64,000 bases of DNA from Thalassovita sp. (lineage in GTDB: Bacteria; Pseudomonadota; Alphaproteobacteria; Rhodobacterales; Rhodobacteraceae): NCBI RefSeq assembly GCF_963691685.1, contig NZ_OY829290.1:2046001-2110000 (forward strand), written 5' to 3'. The notes under the pieces are model-generated. The model saw only the letters and a program-made list of their open reading frames with translations, searched no databases and was not told where the DNA came from. The stretch's first letter is position 1. Each line of letters starts with the position of its first letter. The position numbers were made by a program, and so were the translations under genes. Shown piece after piece: positions 50,443 to 59,436 of the stretch.

Positions 50443-50457
50443 GTTCTATACATGTTC
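50443..50457. promoter_or_regulatory. LexA box before lexA
   Basis: GTTCTATACATGTTC is an exact GTTC-N7-GTTC box, 32 bases before the lexA ATG on the minus strand. It indicates autorepression, as known for LexA in this class. Confidence 0.88.
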
Positions 50458-50502
50458 CTGTTTTGTGTCAACTGAGTTGCGGAACAAGGGGGGAACGCGC
50501 GG

Positions 50503-51675
50503 TTAAAGAGGAATGAATTCCATATCCTCGCCCGCAGCGCGCGCCGGGTCCCGCACGGGGCGCACGAGGAGGGCATTGGCCGCCGACAATACCGTCAGGA
50601 GGGAGCTGTCCTGATTGTCGAAAACCGTGATCTCGTCCGCTTCAACACGCGCCCGCATGTAATGTTCGCGCGGGCCGTTTGCACCGATCGGGGCGGCAAG
50701 GCGAGCGGTTTTGCGCTGGGGGGCGGTGGCGGGCAGGCCCTGCATCGTCTGCACCACCGGCACCAGAAAGATCGCGCCGCAGACCATGGCCGAGACCGGA
50801 TTGCCCGGCAGCCCAACCATCATCGCCTGACCCATCCGGCCCGCCATCAGCGGTTTGCCTGGGCGCATGGCGATTTTATAAAAGCTCCGCTCCATCCCCA
50901 GTTCGGCGGAGACCGGTGCAACCAGATCGTGATCGCCGACCGAAGCGCCGCCGATGGTGACCACCAGATCGGCCCCTTCGGCCAGCGCAAAGGCCGTTTT
51001 CAGACTGTCCACATCATCACGGGCAATCGGCAGGATGCGGGTCAAGGCGCCGTGCTGGTCCAGCAAGGCCTTCAAACCAAAGGTGTTGGAGGCAATGATC
51101 TGATCAGGGCCGGGTGTTTCCCCCGGCATCACCAGTTCATCCCCGGTAGAAATCAGCGCAATATCAGGGCGGTGGATCACCGGCACCTCAGCGATATTCA
51201 TTGAGGCCAGCAGCGCAATGTCGGATGGGCTGAGCAGGCGCGGTGCCGCGATCGCGTCACCGATTTTGAAATCGCCACCGGCGGGGCGGATATTGTCCCC
51301 CTGGCCGGGATCCCGCGCGATGGTGATACGGTCGCCGGTCCGGTCGATATCTTCTTGAATGACAACGAAAAAGTCACCGTCCGGCACCGGGGCGCCGGTG
51401 AAGATGCGGATTGCCTGACCCTTGCCGACCACACCTTTGAAGCCAGAGCCGGCGGCGGCTTCACCGATCACGTCAAACTGCGCGCCGATCTGCATCTCAC
51501 CCCGGTGCACGGCATAGCCATCCATGGCGGAGGCGGCAAAAGGCGGCTGGGTGCGCTGCGCGGTGACATCTTCGGCCAGCACGCGACCGACGGCTTGTAC
51601 CAGCGGAACCGTTTCTGCGCCAAGCTGCGGCGTCAGTGAAAACAGATGGTCGAGGGCGTCAGTGACAGGGATCAT
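50503..51675 (-). CDS. moeA: Molybdopterin molybdotransferase MoeA
   Basis: MoeA inserts molybdate into molybdopterin. The 390-residue protein begins [20 protein letters not shown] at 51675. Motifs are [17 protein letters not shown] near 43, the [20 protein letters not shown] segment near 85, the [20 protein letters not shown] block near 230, and the [20 protein letters not shown] block near 265. Its ATG overlaps the stop of the GIY-YIG gene (ATGA), while moaC lies on the other side of that gene. An in-frame extension to 51708 is not supported. Confidence 0.95.
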   Translation of the reverse strand: MIPVTDALDHLFSLTPQLGAETVPLVQAVGRVLAEDVTAQRTQPPFAASAMDGYAVHRGEMQIGAQFDVIGEAAAGSGFKGVVGKGQAIRIFTGAPVPDGDFFVVIQEDIDRTGDRITIARDPGQGDNIRPAGGDFKIGDAIAAPRLLSPSDIALLASMNIAEVPVIHRPDIALISTGDELVMPGETPGPDQIIASNTFGLKALLDQHGALTRILPIARDDVDSLKTAFALAEGADLVVTIGGASVGDHDLVAPVSAELGMERSFYKIAMRPGKPLMAGRMGQAMMVGLPGNPVSAMVCGAIFLVPVVQTMQGLPATAPQRKTARLAAPIGANGPREHYMRARVEADEITVFDNQDSSLLTVLSAANALLVRPVRDPARAAGEDMEFIPL

Positions 51676-52568
51676 GGCATAGGCTTCGTTAGCTGTTGCG
51701 TTTCCCAATCAGCGTAACTAACGCCACTCTCGGTTTTCCAAGAGCGACGTCCGTTGTCTGAACGCCCGGCAATTGCTGTGGAAGCTGCCGATGGGCTTGA
51801 GAACGCGTAATTTTCGGTGAACTCACCGACGCCGCCTGCGACGTTGATAATACCCTTTGCAACAAATTCAGCGTGGCGAATGGCATAACCTTCGTTGTGT
51901 GCGTGAGTTCCGATCCACTCAGGTCTACATTGAGAGCCTTTTTGAACGATGAATTCGTTTCCGCGAAGGATCGCTTGCGCTTTGATGTCGTGTTTAGAAA
52001 CACTCATATAGAAACGCGTCGCGCTTGTACCCTCAGCCACTTCTTGCGGTTCGTAGCTCGCGGAAGGTCGACGGCGCGAGCTGAGAATATCGACGCGGAT
52101 CGCTGGAAGCACAATTTGCAGGTTTTCGAGGAAACGCTCCATATTTGATGTAGCTGCTTCGTTTAGGCTGGCACCGCCAGGAATATTGCCGTTCGCAAGC
52201 GCTACCCCTTCGGCGGATGCAGCTAATTCGACCATGCGTTTTTCAAGATATCGGACATGGGCTTTGTGTAGACCATCATCTGAAGATGTTATCAAAACAG
52301 CTTGCTCCCACCAGTCTTTATCGCGGGCATGATCAGCGATGCGTTGTGCGAGGTTCTCGGTTTCGCCTATGTAGACCGTACTTCTTTCGTCAACCATCCC
52401 AAGCAGAGCGTATACGCCTGTTCTTTGGGCGTCTGTGCGGCGCAAGCCTTCAGCAATTTGTGCGCGCGGTAGTTTTAGAACGTGCCCTGTCCAGTTAAAC
52501 ACCTCCGCGGTCAGCATTCCGTCCGGATCGCCGTCAACAAAAAAGAGTTCTAACGAACGTCCCTTCAT
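51672..52568 (-). CDS. GIY-YIG nuclease with C-terminal DUF4357
   Basis: This 298-residue protein has a GIY-YIG-type nuclease domain ([20 protein letters not shown], about residues 51-70, then [14 protein letters not shown] and a late Glu in [13 protein letters not shown]). The C-terminal DUF4357 has [20 protein letters not shown] features and [18 protein letters not shown] at the end. Proteins of this kind often sit near restriction or defence genes. Here it lies between moaC and moeA with 4-base ATGA overlaps at both ends. The gene looks visibly lower in GC than its neighbours. It seems to be an insertion into an older moaC-moeA pair. Its own substrate is unknown. Confidence 0.9.
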   Translation of the reverse strand: MKGRSLELFFVDGDPDGMLTAEVFNWTGHVLKLPRAQIAEGLRRTDAQRTGVYALLGMVDERSTVYIGETENLAQRIADHARDKDWWEQAVLITSSDDGLHKAHVRYLEKRMVELAASAEGVALANGNIPGGASLNEAATSNMERFLENLQIVLPAIRVDILSSRRRPSASYEPQEVAEGTSATRFYMSVSKHDIKAQAILRGNEFIVQKGSQCRPEWIGTHAHNEGYAIRHAEFVAKGIINVAGGVGEFTENYAFSSPSAASTAIAGRSDNGRRSWKTESGVSYADWETQQLTKPMP

Positions 52569-53071
52569 TCGGCTTCGTAGCGGCCGGATTTACCGCCGTC
52601 TTTCAGCGTGACGTGGATGCCGCCGATTTCCATCGCTTTGTCGACGGCTTTGATCATGTCGTAGACGGTCAGCGCGGCGGTAGAGACGGCGGTGAGCGCC
52701 TCCATCTCAACACCGGTCTGGCCGGTGGTTTTCACGGTGCCTTCGATGCGCACACCGGGCAGATCCGGGTCCAGCACCAGCTCCACCGCGACTTTGGTCA
52801 CGGGCAGGGGATGGCAGAGCGGGATCAGATCCGGGGTCTTTTTGGCCCCCATGATGCCGGCCAGACGGGCTACGCCCAGCACGTCACCTTTCTTGGCCTT
52901 GCCTTCCGAGATCATCTGGAAGGTTTCCTCGGCCATACGCACCCAGCCCGCCGCAGTGGCGATGCGACTGGTCACGGCCTTGTCGGAAACATCCACCATA
53001 TGGGCATCGCCCTTGGCGTCGAAATGGGTCAACCCGCTTGAAGCCTGTCCGCCAGTCTCTTGTCCGCTCAT
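52565..53071 (-). CDS. moaC: Cyclic pyranopterin monophosphate synthase MoaC
   Basis: MoaC makes cyclic pyranopterin monophosphate in molybdenum cofactor synthesis, together with MoaA. The 168-residue protein is normal in length. The catalytic region shows [20 protein letters not shown] near 80-99 and the typical [20 protein letters not shown] near 118-137. The start is ATG at 53071 ([20 protein letters not shown]). trpC lies 15 bases upstream, so the trp and mo genes probably form one long transcript. The GIY-YIG gene overlaps its stop codon. Confidence 0.96.
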   Translation of the reverse strand: MSGQETGGQASSGLTHFDAKGDAHMVDVSDKAVTSRIATAAGWVRMAEETFQMISEGKAKKGDVLGVARLAGIMGAKKTPDLIPLCHPLPVTKVAVELVLDPDLPGVRIEGTVKTTGQTGVEMEALTAVSTAALTVYDMIKAVDKAMEIGGIHVTLKDGGKSGRYEAE

Positions 53072-53086
53072 CTCTACACCCTTGCC

Positions 53087-53902
53087 TTACATGCCAGTTG
53101 CGGTCAGCGGGTTGGCCAGCAGGCGGCGCGTTGCTGAGGCGACATCTTCGTTGCGCATGAGGCTTTCGCCGATCAGGAAGGTGCGGGCGCCGTAACGTGC
53201 CATATCGGCCAGATCCTCGGGCGTGTTGAGCCCGCTTTCGCTGACCAGCATCCGCTCGGCGGGCACCCGTTTGGACAGTTTGCGGGTGGTGTCCAGCGTG
53301 GTCTCAAAGGTTTTGAGATTGCGGTTGTTGATGCCGATCAGGTTGGATTTCAGCGCGGTGGCACGTTCCAGCTCTTCGGCGTCATGCACTTCGATCAGCG
53401 CGTCCATGCCCCATTCAAAGGCAGCGGCCTCCAACTCGGCAGCCTGCGCATCGCTGACTGAGGCCATGATGATCAGGATACAGTCGGCCCCCAAGGCGCG
53501 CGCCTCAGCCACCTGATAGGTGTCATACATGAAATCCTTGCGCAGCACCGGCAGGCTGACCGCGTCGCGCGCCGCGACGAGGAATTCCTTGGCGCCCTGG
53601 AAGGAGGGGGTATCGGTCAGCACCGACAGGCAGGTCGCGCCGCCATCTTCATATGCTTTGGCCAGTTCCGGCGGGTTGAAGTCTTCGCGGATCAAACCTT
53701 TGGAAGGGCTGGCTTTTTTGACCTCAGCGATCAGCCCATAGCCTTCGCGGCTGGCTTTGGCCAGCGCTTCACCAAAGGGGCGGACGGGGCTGGCGGCGCG
53801 GGCTTCAGCCTCCACCGCTTCCAGTGGTTTGGCGGCTTTGTCCGCGGCCACTTCTTCCAGCTTGTAGGCTTTGATCTTGTCCAGAACGGTGCCGGTGTTC
53901 AT
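53087..53902 (-). CDS. trpC: Indole-3-glycerol phosphate synthase
   Basis: TrpC closes the indole ring in tryptophan synthesis. The 271-residue TIM barrel shows [20 protein letters not shown] near 61 (with the catalytic Lys), [20 protein letters not shown] near 96, [20 protein letters not shown] near 119, and [20 protein letters not shown] near 190. It lies between trpD and moaC on the minus strand, separated from trpD by 31 bases. It is a stand-alone enzyme, not fused to TrpF as in E. coli. Confidence 0.96.
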   Translation of the reverse strand: MNTGTVLDKIKAYKLEEVAADKAAKPLEAVEAEARAASPVRPFGEALAKASREGYGLIAEVKKASPSKGLIREDFNPPELAKAYEDGGATCLSVLTDTPSFQGAKEFLVAARDAVSLPVLRKDFMYDTYQVAEARALGADCILIIMASVSDAQAAELEAAAFEWGMDALIEVHDAEELERATALKSNLIGINNRNLKTFETTLDTTRKLSKRVPAERMLVSESGLNTPEDLADMARYGARTFLIGESLMRNEDVASATRRLLANPLTATGM

Positions 53903-53933
53903 TGTTTTTATCCCTGTTCAAGCTGTGGTGTGA

Positions 53934-54950
53934 TCACCCGGAGGTGACGGCGGCCAGCGTTGTGACGGCCTTCATGGCTGCCCCGCTATCGATGCTTTCT
54001 GCGGCAATTTCAACACCTTCTTTGAGGGTGCTCACCTTGTCCGCCACAATTAGTGCGGCGGCTGCGTTCAGCAACACCGCGTCGCGATAGGCGCCCGCTT
54101 CACCCTCAAGCAGGGCGCGCATCGCCACCGCGTTTTCCTCAGGCGAGCCGCCCAGAATGTCACGCAGCCGGTGGACCGGCAGACCGGCGTCCTCAGGATG
54201 GACCTCCAGCGGGGTGATCTTGCCCTGATCCAGCACAGCAACCTGCGTGCTGCCGGTGATGGTCAGCTCATCCGTGCCGTCCGATCCGTGCACCAGCCAG
54301 GCCTTTTCGCTGCCCAGCTCCAACAGGGTTTCCGCCATCGGGAAAATCAGGTCCAGCGCAAAGGCACCGGTCAGCTGGCGTTTCACCCCGGCCGGGTTGG
54401 TCAGCGGCCCGAGGATGTTGAAGATCGTCTTGCAGCCCAGTTCCTGACGCACCGGCATCACATGTTTCATCACCGGATGGTGCATCGGCGCCATCATGAA
54501 GCCGATCCCGGCCTCGGCAATGGCACGTTCCACCACATCGGGCTGCACCATGACATCAATGCCCAGCTGCCCCAGCGCATCTGCGGCGCCGGATTTGGAG
54601 CTGAGGTTGCGGTTGCCGTGTTTGGCCACGGGCACACCTGCGCCCGCCACCACAAAGGCCGTCGCGGTTGAGATGTTCAGCGTGCCGATGCCGTCACCAC
54701 CGGTGCCGACGATGTCCATCGCGTTTTCCGGGGCCTTGACAGGAATGCATTTGGCGCGCATCTGCGCTGCTGCCGCGGCATATTCCGCCACCGATTCACC
54801 ACGGGCCCGCATGGACATCAAGAGACCACCGACCTGCGCCGGGGTGGCCTGACCTTCAAACAGGATCTCAAAGGCCATATCTGCCTGCGCCCGGCTCAGC
54901 GGACCCTCGGAAGCGGCAAAGATAAGCGGTTTGATCTGCGAAGCGGTCAT
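53934..54950 (-). CDS. trpD: Anthranilate phosphoribosyltransferase
   Basis: TrpD attaches phosphoribose to anthranilate. The 338-residue protein has the conserved [20 protein letters not shown] (about residues 82-101), the [20 protein letters not shown] block near 110-129 and the [20 protein letters not shown] block near 155. The N-terminal helical domain is complete. Its ATG overlaps the trpG stop (ATGA), so the two are translationally coupled, as is usual for anthranilate-pathway genes. Confidence 0.97.
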   Translation of the reverse strand: MTASQIKPLIFAASEGPLSRAQADMAFEILFEGQATPAQVGGLLMSMRARGESVAEYAAAAAQMRAKCIPVKAPENAMDIVGTGGDGIGTLNISTATAFVVAGAGVPVAKHGNRNLSSKSGAADALGQLGIDVMVQPDVVERAIAEAGIGFMMAPMHHPVMKHVMPVRQELGCKTIFNILGPLTNPAGVKRQLTGAFALDLIFPMAETLLELGSEKAWLVHGSDGTDELTITGSTQVAVLDQGKITPLEVHPEDAGLPVHRLRDILGGSPEENAVAMRALLEGEAGAYRDAVLLNAAAALIVADKVSTLKEGVEIAAESIDSGAAMKAVTTLAAVTSG

Positions 54951-55528
54951 GCGGGTACTTTCATAATATCAAGGAAGTTCTGCAGCAGCTTATGGCCATG
55001 CTGCGACGCAATGGATTCAGGATGGAATTGCACGCCGTGGATGGGCAGCTCGCGGTGTTGCAGGCCCATGATGGTGCCATCTTCCAGCGCGGCGGTGATC
55101 TCCAGACTGTCGGGCAGGCTTTCGCGCTCAACGACCAGCGAATGATAGCGGGTGGCCTCAAACGGGCTGGGCAGGCCTTTGAACAGGCCCAGATCATCAT
55201 GGTGCATGGTGCCCATCTTGCCATGCACAATCTCATGGCAGCGCACCACCTTGCCGCCAAAGGCCTGACCGATGGTCTGGTGGCCCAGGCAGACGCCCAT
55301 CAGCGGGGTCTTGGTTTCGGCAGCGGCTTCGGTCAGGGCCAGACAAATGCCGGCCTGATCCGGATCACACGGCCCCGGCGAAAGCAGGATCCCGGCCGGG
55401 TTCATCGCCATGGCCTCCTGCACATCCAGCGCATCATTGCGTTTGACCACCACATCGGCGCCCAATTCGCCCAGGTAGTGAACCAAATTATAGGTGAAAC
55501 TGTCGTAATTATCGATCAGAAGCAGCAT
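54947..55528 (-). CDS. trpG: Anthranilate synthase glutamine amidotransferase subunit
   Basis: TrpG supplies ammonia from glutamine to TrpE. The start at 55528 ([20 protein letters not shown]) gives 193 residues; the ATG at 55537 is an alternative. The class I amidotransferase triad is visible: the nucleophile Cys in [19 protein letters not shown] near 80, and His and Glu in [15 protein letters not shown] near 170. trpE lies 2.4 kb away beyond two other genes. trpD overlaps its end by 4 bases. Confidence 0.95.
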   Translation of the reverse strand: MLLLIDNYDSFTYNLVHYLGELGADVVVKRNDALDVQEAMAMNPAGILLSPGPCDPDQAGICLALTEAAAETKTPLMGVCLGHQTIGQAFGGKVVRCHEIVHGKMGTMHHDDLGLFKGLPSPFEATRYHSLVVERESLPDSLEITAALEDGTIMGLQHRELPIHGVQFHPESIASQHGHKLLQNFLDIMKVPA

Positions 55529-55669
55529 CGCGCCCATCTTTGTTCTATGCGGGGCTGGAACGCCCCTTCAGTCGCGGTATACTTGTTCAGGCTTGCGCCC
55601 CAGCGTCAAGGGGGGCAGGGGCGTCAAAAGGTCGGAAAACGACCCATCGCAAGGCAAGAGGGGGCGGGC

Positions 55670-57271
55670 GTGGCACGCAGCAGTATTAGCGGATTTCTTT
55701 TGGGCACGGTTGTGGCTGTCAGCGGCATGGCCGCGGTATCGGTTTTGCAGACGTTGAACACGCCCATCCCTGAGGCGGCAAATGTCAACGTGCCGGCCGG
55801 CAGCGGTTTTGACGGGGCGCGCGAAGATGTCGCCACCAGCCTGCCCGCAGCCGATCCGGTGGAAACCACCACTGAAACGGCGCGCGCCGATGCCCCGGCG
55901 GCAGAGGATACCGCCGGCATCCAAGGGGTGGAGACCACGCCAGCCACAGCGCCGGAAACCGGCACGGCTGAGGTGGCTTTGACTGCCCCCGCCAGTGGTA
56001 GTGACAGCCCTGATGTTGCCAGCGCTGCAGATGAAACGCCACGGGCCACCGCGCCCAGCCTGCCAAGCGCCAGCGCTGATGCTCCAGTAAGCGCGGTGCC
56101 CGCACGGCCCAGCAATCCTGAGGTGGGCGACAGCACCGATCAGCCGGAATTGGCCGCAGTGCCCAATGTCGACAGCCCCGATCTGCCTGTCGGTGAGGCG
56201 GCGCAGCCCAGTGGCGCGGCCCCGAGTGCCCCCACGGCGGACACGCCAGAAAGCCAGCCTAGCGCCGTTGCCCCGCTGCCCTCAGCAGATGTCGCGGGCG
56301 ATGTGGCGGAACCGCAGGCCAGCCCTGAGACAAGCGCGCCCGATGCGCCTATGGTAAGGGAAGATAGCGCGCCCAACACCGCCACAGCCGCGCGTCCTCA
56401 GATCAGTGAGGAGCGGGAGCCGGCCGTGATCGTCGCCATCCCGACAGAAGAGGCCCCGAAACGGCCCGCACTGCCGAAAGTGGGCGAAGCGGTCTCAGAC
56501 GCGCCGCGCATCGGCACCCCGGCCAGCCGGCTGACCGACCGCACGCCGGAGAACACCGCTGAAGCAGCAGATCCTGAGCCCGCGCCGGACCTGCCACCAC
56601 TGGAAAAATTCGCGGCCGACTTCAGCAACCCCGACAACAAACCGCTGATGTCGATCGTTCTGATTGACCGCGGTGACAGTGACATCGGGCTGGAGGCTTT
56701 GGCGGCCTTTCCCTATGCGCTGAGCTTTGCGGTGGATGTGACCAGCCCTGAGGCACGGGCGCGGATGGAACGCTATCGTGCTGCAGGCTTTGATGTGCTG
56801 GCGCTCAGTGACATCCCGCTGGGGGCCACCGGATCTGACACCGAAACCCTGCTGCGCGCCGGGCTGCGTGAGCTGCCCGAAGCGGTTGCGGTGATGGAGG
56901 GCGACGGCACCGGGCTGCAATCTGACAAAGCGGTGTCAGATCAGGTGACGGCCGTCTTGCAGGAAAGCGGCCATGGCGTTGTTTTCTTTGCCAAAGGGCT
57001 GAACACCGCACAGAAACTGGCCAGCAAAAACGGCGTTGCCGCCACAACCGTGTTCCGCGATTTTGACAACAAAGGCCAAAGCGCCGTTGTGATGCGCCGT
57101 TTCCTGGATCAGGCGGCGTTTAAGGCGCGGCAACAGCCGGGCGGTGTGGTGATGGTGGGGCGTCTGCAGGCGGAAACCATTTCGGCGCTGTTGCTCTGGG
57201 GGCTACAGGACCGCGCCACGCGTGTTGCGCTGGCGCCGATCTCGGCCCTGTTGCAGGCGACGCAGAACTGA
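55670..57271 (+). CDS. Divergent polysaccharide deacetylase (YibQ-like) with long linker
   Basis: This 533-residue protein has an N-terminal membrane anchor or signal (SGFLLGTVVAVSGMAAVSVL, about residues 7-26). A very long Ala/Pro/Glu-rich linker follows to about residue 300 (repeated APS/AAD/PET segments). The divergent polysaccharide deacetylase domain (DUF610/YibQ type) starts near 320 (MSIVLIDRGDSDIGLEALAA). The deacetylase fold is inferred from similarity; the activity is unproven. Start: GTG at 55670, 6 bases after AGAGGGGG. The frame can be read back to 54992 but runs antisense through trpG. It is divergent from trpG and convergent to the RluE-like gene. Confidence 0.85.
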   Translation: MARSSISGFLLGTVVAVSGMAAVSVLQTLNTPIPEAANVNVPAGSGFDGAREDVATSLPAADPVETTTETARADAPAAEDTAGIQGVETTPATAPETGTAEVALTAPASGSDSPDVASAADETPRATAPSLPSASADAPVSAVPARPSNPEVGDSTDQPELAAVPNVDSPDLPVGEAAQPSGAAPSAPTADTPESQPSAVAPLPSADVAGDVAEPQASPETSAPDAPMVREDSAPNTATAARPQISEEREPAVIVAIPTEEAPKRPALPKVGEAVSDAPRIGTPASRLTDRTPENTAEAADPEPAPDLPPLEKFAADFSNPDNKPLMSIVLIDRGDSDIGLEALAAFPYALSFAVDVTSPEARARMERYRAAGFDVLALSDIPLGATGSDTETLLRAGLRELPEAVAVMEGDGTGLQSDKAVSDQVTAVLQESGHGVVFFAKGLNTAQKLASKNGVAATTVFRDFDNKGQSAVVMRRFLDQAAFKARQQPGGVVMVGRLQAETISALLLWGLQDRATRVALAPISALLQATQN

Positions 57272-57281
57272 GCCTCTTGAC

Positions 57282-57827
57282 TTAAGCGTCGCGCCACTGG
57301 CCGGGTTGCAGCCCGGCCAGGTGCCAATCGCCAATCCTAACCCGGATCAGCCGCAGCGTGGGAAATCCCACCGCGGCGGTCATCCGGCGCACCTGCCGGT
57401 TGCGGCCTTCGGAAATGGTCAGCTCCAGCCAACTGTCGGGAATGGATTTGCGCAACCGAATGGGCGGCACCCGGTCCCAGACCTCTGGCGCCTCCAGCCG
57501 CGCCGCTTTGGCGGGGCGGGTCATACCATCCTTCAGCGCCACCCCTTTGCGCAGACGCGTTAGGGCCTCATCAGAAATCTCACCCTCAACCTGCGCCCAA
57601 TAGGTTTTGGTCATCTTGTGTTTCGGGTTTGAGATTTTGGCCTGCAGCTTGCCATTGTCGGTCAGAACCATCAGCCCTTCGCTGTCGCGGTCCAGCCGCC
57701 CGGCGGGATAGACCTTCGGCACGTCAATGAAATCCGAAAGGGTCGCGCGTTTGCTGCCTTCGGTGCCGCGGTCGGTGAATTGCGACAGCACGTCAAAGGG
57801 TTTGTTGAACAGGATCACCCGGGTCAC
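57282..57827 (-). CDS. Pseudouridine synthase, RluE-like
   Basis: This 181-residue protein is an RluB/E/F/RsuA-family pseudouridine synthase without an S4 domain, as RluE. The catalytic Asp is in [20 protein letters not shown] (about residues 40-59). [20 protein letters not shown] near 140 is the family C-terminal motif. The length and shortness match RluE, which modifies 23S rRNA U2457 in E. coli. The exact target here is inferred. It lies between yibQ-like and trpE, ending 11 bases from the convergent gene. Confidence 0.9.
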   Translation of the reverse strand: MTRVILFNKPFDVLSQFTDRGTEGSKRATLSDFIDVPKVYPAGRLDRDSEGLMVLTDNGKLQAKISNPKHKMTKTYWAQVEGEISDEALTRLRKGVALKDGMTRPAKAARLEAPEVWDRVPPIRLRKSIPDSWLELTISEGRNRQVRRMTAAVGFPTLRLIRVRIGDWHLAGLQPGQWRDA

Positions 57828-57836
57828 ATCGCGCCC

Positions 57837-57870
57837 CTTTCAATGGTCCAAAAATACTCCCGCCGGAGGC
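57837..57870. repeat. Single copy of the dispersed 23-bp repeat
   Basis: CTTTCAATGGTCCAAAAATA followed by CTC (57837-57859) is the fourth copy of the repeat and carries the CCGCCGGAGGC right flank (57860-57870). It lies just upstream of the RluE-like start and downstream of the trpE stop. Confidence 0.7.
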
Positions 57871-57901
57871 CGCGCCGTCAGGCGCCCCTCAAACAGAAAG
57901 G

Positions 57902-59413
57902 TCAGCTGTTGCCGTCGCGGGTAAAGCGCGCTGCATCGGCAGCGGCACGACGGATCGCGTTGGATTTATGCACGGTTTCCATAAACTCAGCCTCAGGATC
58001 GCTGTCATAGACAACGCCGCCCCCGGCCTGGATATAGAGCTTCTTATCCTTCACGATGGCAGTCCGAAGCGCGATACACATGTCCATGTCGCCGCCCGCG
58101 CTGAAATAGCCCAGTCCACCGCCGTAGATGCCGCGCTTTTCCGGCTCCAGCTCATCGATGATTTCCATCGCCCGCACTTTCGGTGCGCCGGAGACGGTGC
58201 CTGCGGGCATACCAGCGAAATAGGCATCGACCGCATCTTTGCCTTCATCCAGTTCGCCGACAACGTTGGAGACGATATGCATGACGTGGCTGTAGCGTTC
58301 GATGATGAACTCTTCAGTGGGTTTCACCGTGCCGATTTTGGCAACACGGCCCACGTCGTTGCGGCCCAGATCAAGCAGCATCAGGTGTTCTGCCAGCTCT
58401 TTCTTATCGGCCAGCAGATCGGCCTCAAGTGCCTTGTCTTCTTCGGGTGTTGCACCGCGCGGGCGGGTGCCGGCGATGGGGCGGATGGTGACCTCTTTGT
58501 CAAAGACCCGCACAAGGATTTCCGGGCTGGCGCCGACCACCTGAAAACCGCCGAAGTTGAAGTAGAACATGAACGGCGACGGGTTGGTGCGGCGCAGCGA
58601 GCGGTAGAGCGCAAAGGGCGGTTGGGTGAAATCCTGCGTCCAGCGCTGGCTGGGCACCACCTGGAAGATATCGCCGGCGCGAATGTAGTCTTTGGCCTTT
58701 TCCACCGCAGCCAGATAGGCATCCTTGGCAAAGTTCGATTTCGGCGGCTGTACCTCATCGGCTTCGCCCAGATCGCGGCTGGCCTGGGGCAGGGCGCGTT
58801 CCATATCGCGGACCGCATCCATCACCCGTTCTGCCGCCTGCGCATAGGCGGCGCGGGCGGATTGGCCGTCATTGACCCAAACCGGGGCCACAACGGTCAC
58901 ATCGCCTTTGACACCGTCCAGCACGGCCACCACCGACGGGCGCATCATCACCGCATCCGGCACGCCCAGTGGGTCCGGGTTCACGTTGGGCAGATGTTCG
59001 ACCAGACGGATCGTGTCATAGCCCAGATAGCCAAACAGCCCGGCGGAGGCAGCCGGCAGATCTTCGGGCAGATCAATGCGGCTTTCGGCGATCAGGGCGC
59101 GCAGATTGTCCAGCGGGTTGCCCTGCTGATCCTCGAAGGCGTCCGGATCAAAACGGGCCATCCGGTTGATCTGGCTTTTGTCACCATGACAGCGCCAGAT
59201 GGTGTCTGGTTTCATCCCGATGATCGAATAGCGCCCGCGGACTTCGCCGCCGGTCACGGATTCCAACATAAAGGCGTCTTTCTGCGCGCCGGTCATTTTC
59301 AGCATCAGCGACACGGGCGTGTCGAGATCTGCAGCCAACCGGGCATAGACCACCTGATTTTCGCCAGCCTCATAGGCTTTGGCGAAATCGTCATAGGAGG
59401 GGATGAGTTCCAC
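57902..59413 (-). CDS. trpE: Anthranilate synthase component I
   Basis: TrpE makes anthranilate from chorismate and ammonia supplied by TrpG. The 503-residue protein starts with GTG at 59413 (MELIPSYDDFAKAYEAGENQ), behind AAAGGAC. The chorismate-binding domain shows SPEILVRVFDKEVTIRPIAG near 300, the RPRGATPEEDKALEADLLAD stretch and PAGTVSGAPKVRAMEIIDEL near 400. The N-terminal feedback region (LMLKMTGAQKDAFMLES, Ser-containing) is present. It is separated from trpG by the RluE-like gene and the divergent deacetylase, so the trp pathway genes are split. The ppiD gene ends 23 bases before it. Confidence 0.96.
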   Translation of the reverse strand: MELIPSYDDFAKAYEAGENQVVYARLAADLDTPVSLMLKMTGAQKDAFMLESVTGGEVRGRYSIIGMKPDTIWRCHGDKSQINRMARFDPDAFEDQQGNPLDNLRALIAESRIDLPEDLPAASAGLFGYLGYDTIRLVEHLPNVNPDPLGVPDAVMMRPSVVAVLDGVKGDVTVVAPVWVNDGQSARAAYAQAAERVMDAVRDMERALPQASRDLGEADEVQPPKSNFAKDAYLAAVEKAKDYIRAGDIFQVVPSQRWTQDFTQPPFALYRSLRRTNPSPFMFYFNFGGFQVVGASPEILVRVFDKEVTIRPIAGTRPRGATPEEDKALEADLLADKKELAEHLMLLDLGRNDVGRVAKIGTVKPTEEFIIERYSHVMHIVSNVVGELDEGKDAVDAYFAGMPAGTVSGAPKVRAMEIIDELEPEKRGIYGGGLGYFSAGGDMDMCIALRTAIVKDKKLYIQAGGGVVYDSDPEAEFMETVHKSNAIRRAAADAARFTRDGNS

Positions 59414-59436
59414 CGTTTTGTCCTTTGCCTTTCCGC

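Noticed and set aside
54992..55669. N-terminal extension of the deacetylase-like gene
   Set aside because: This part is antisense to trpG, and a good ribosome binding site and membrane anchor mark the real start at 55670.
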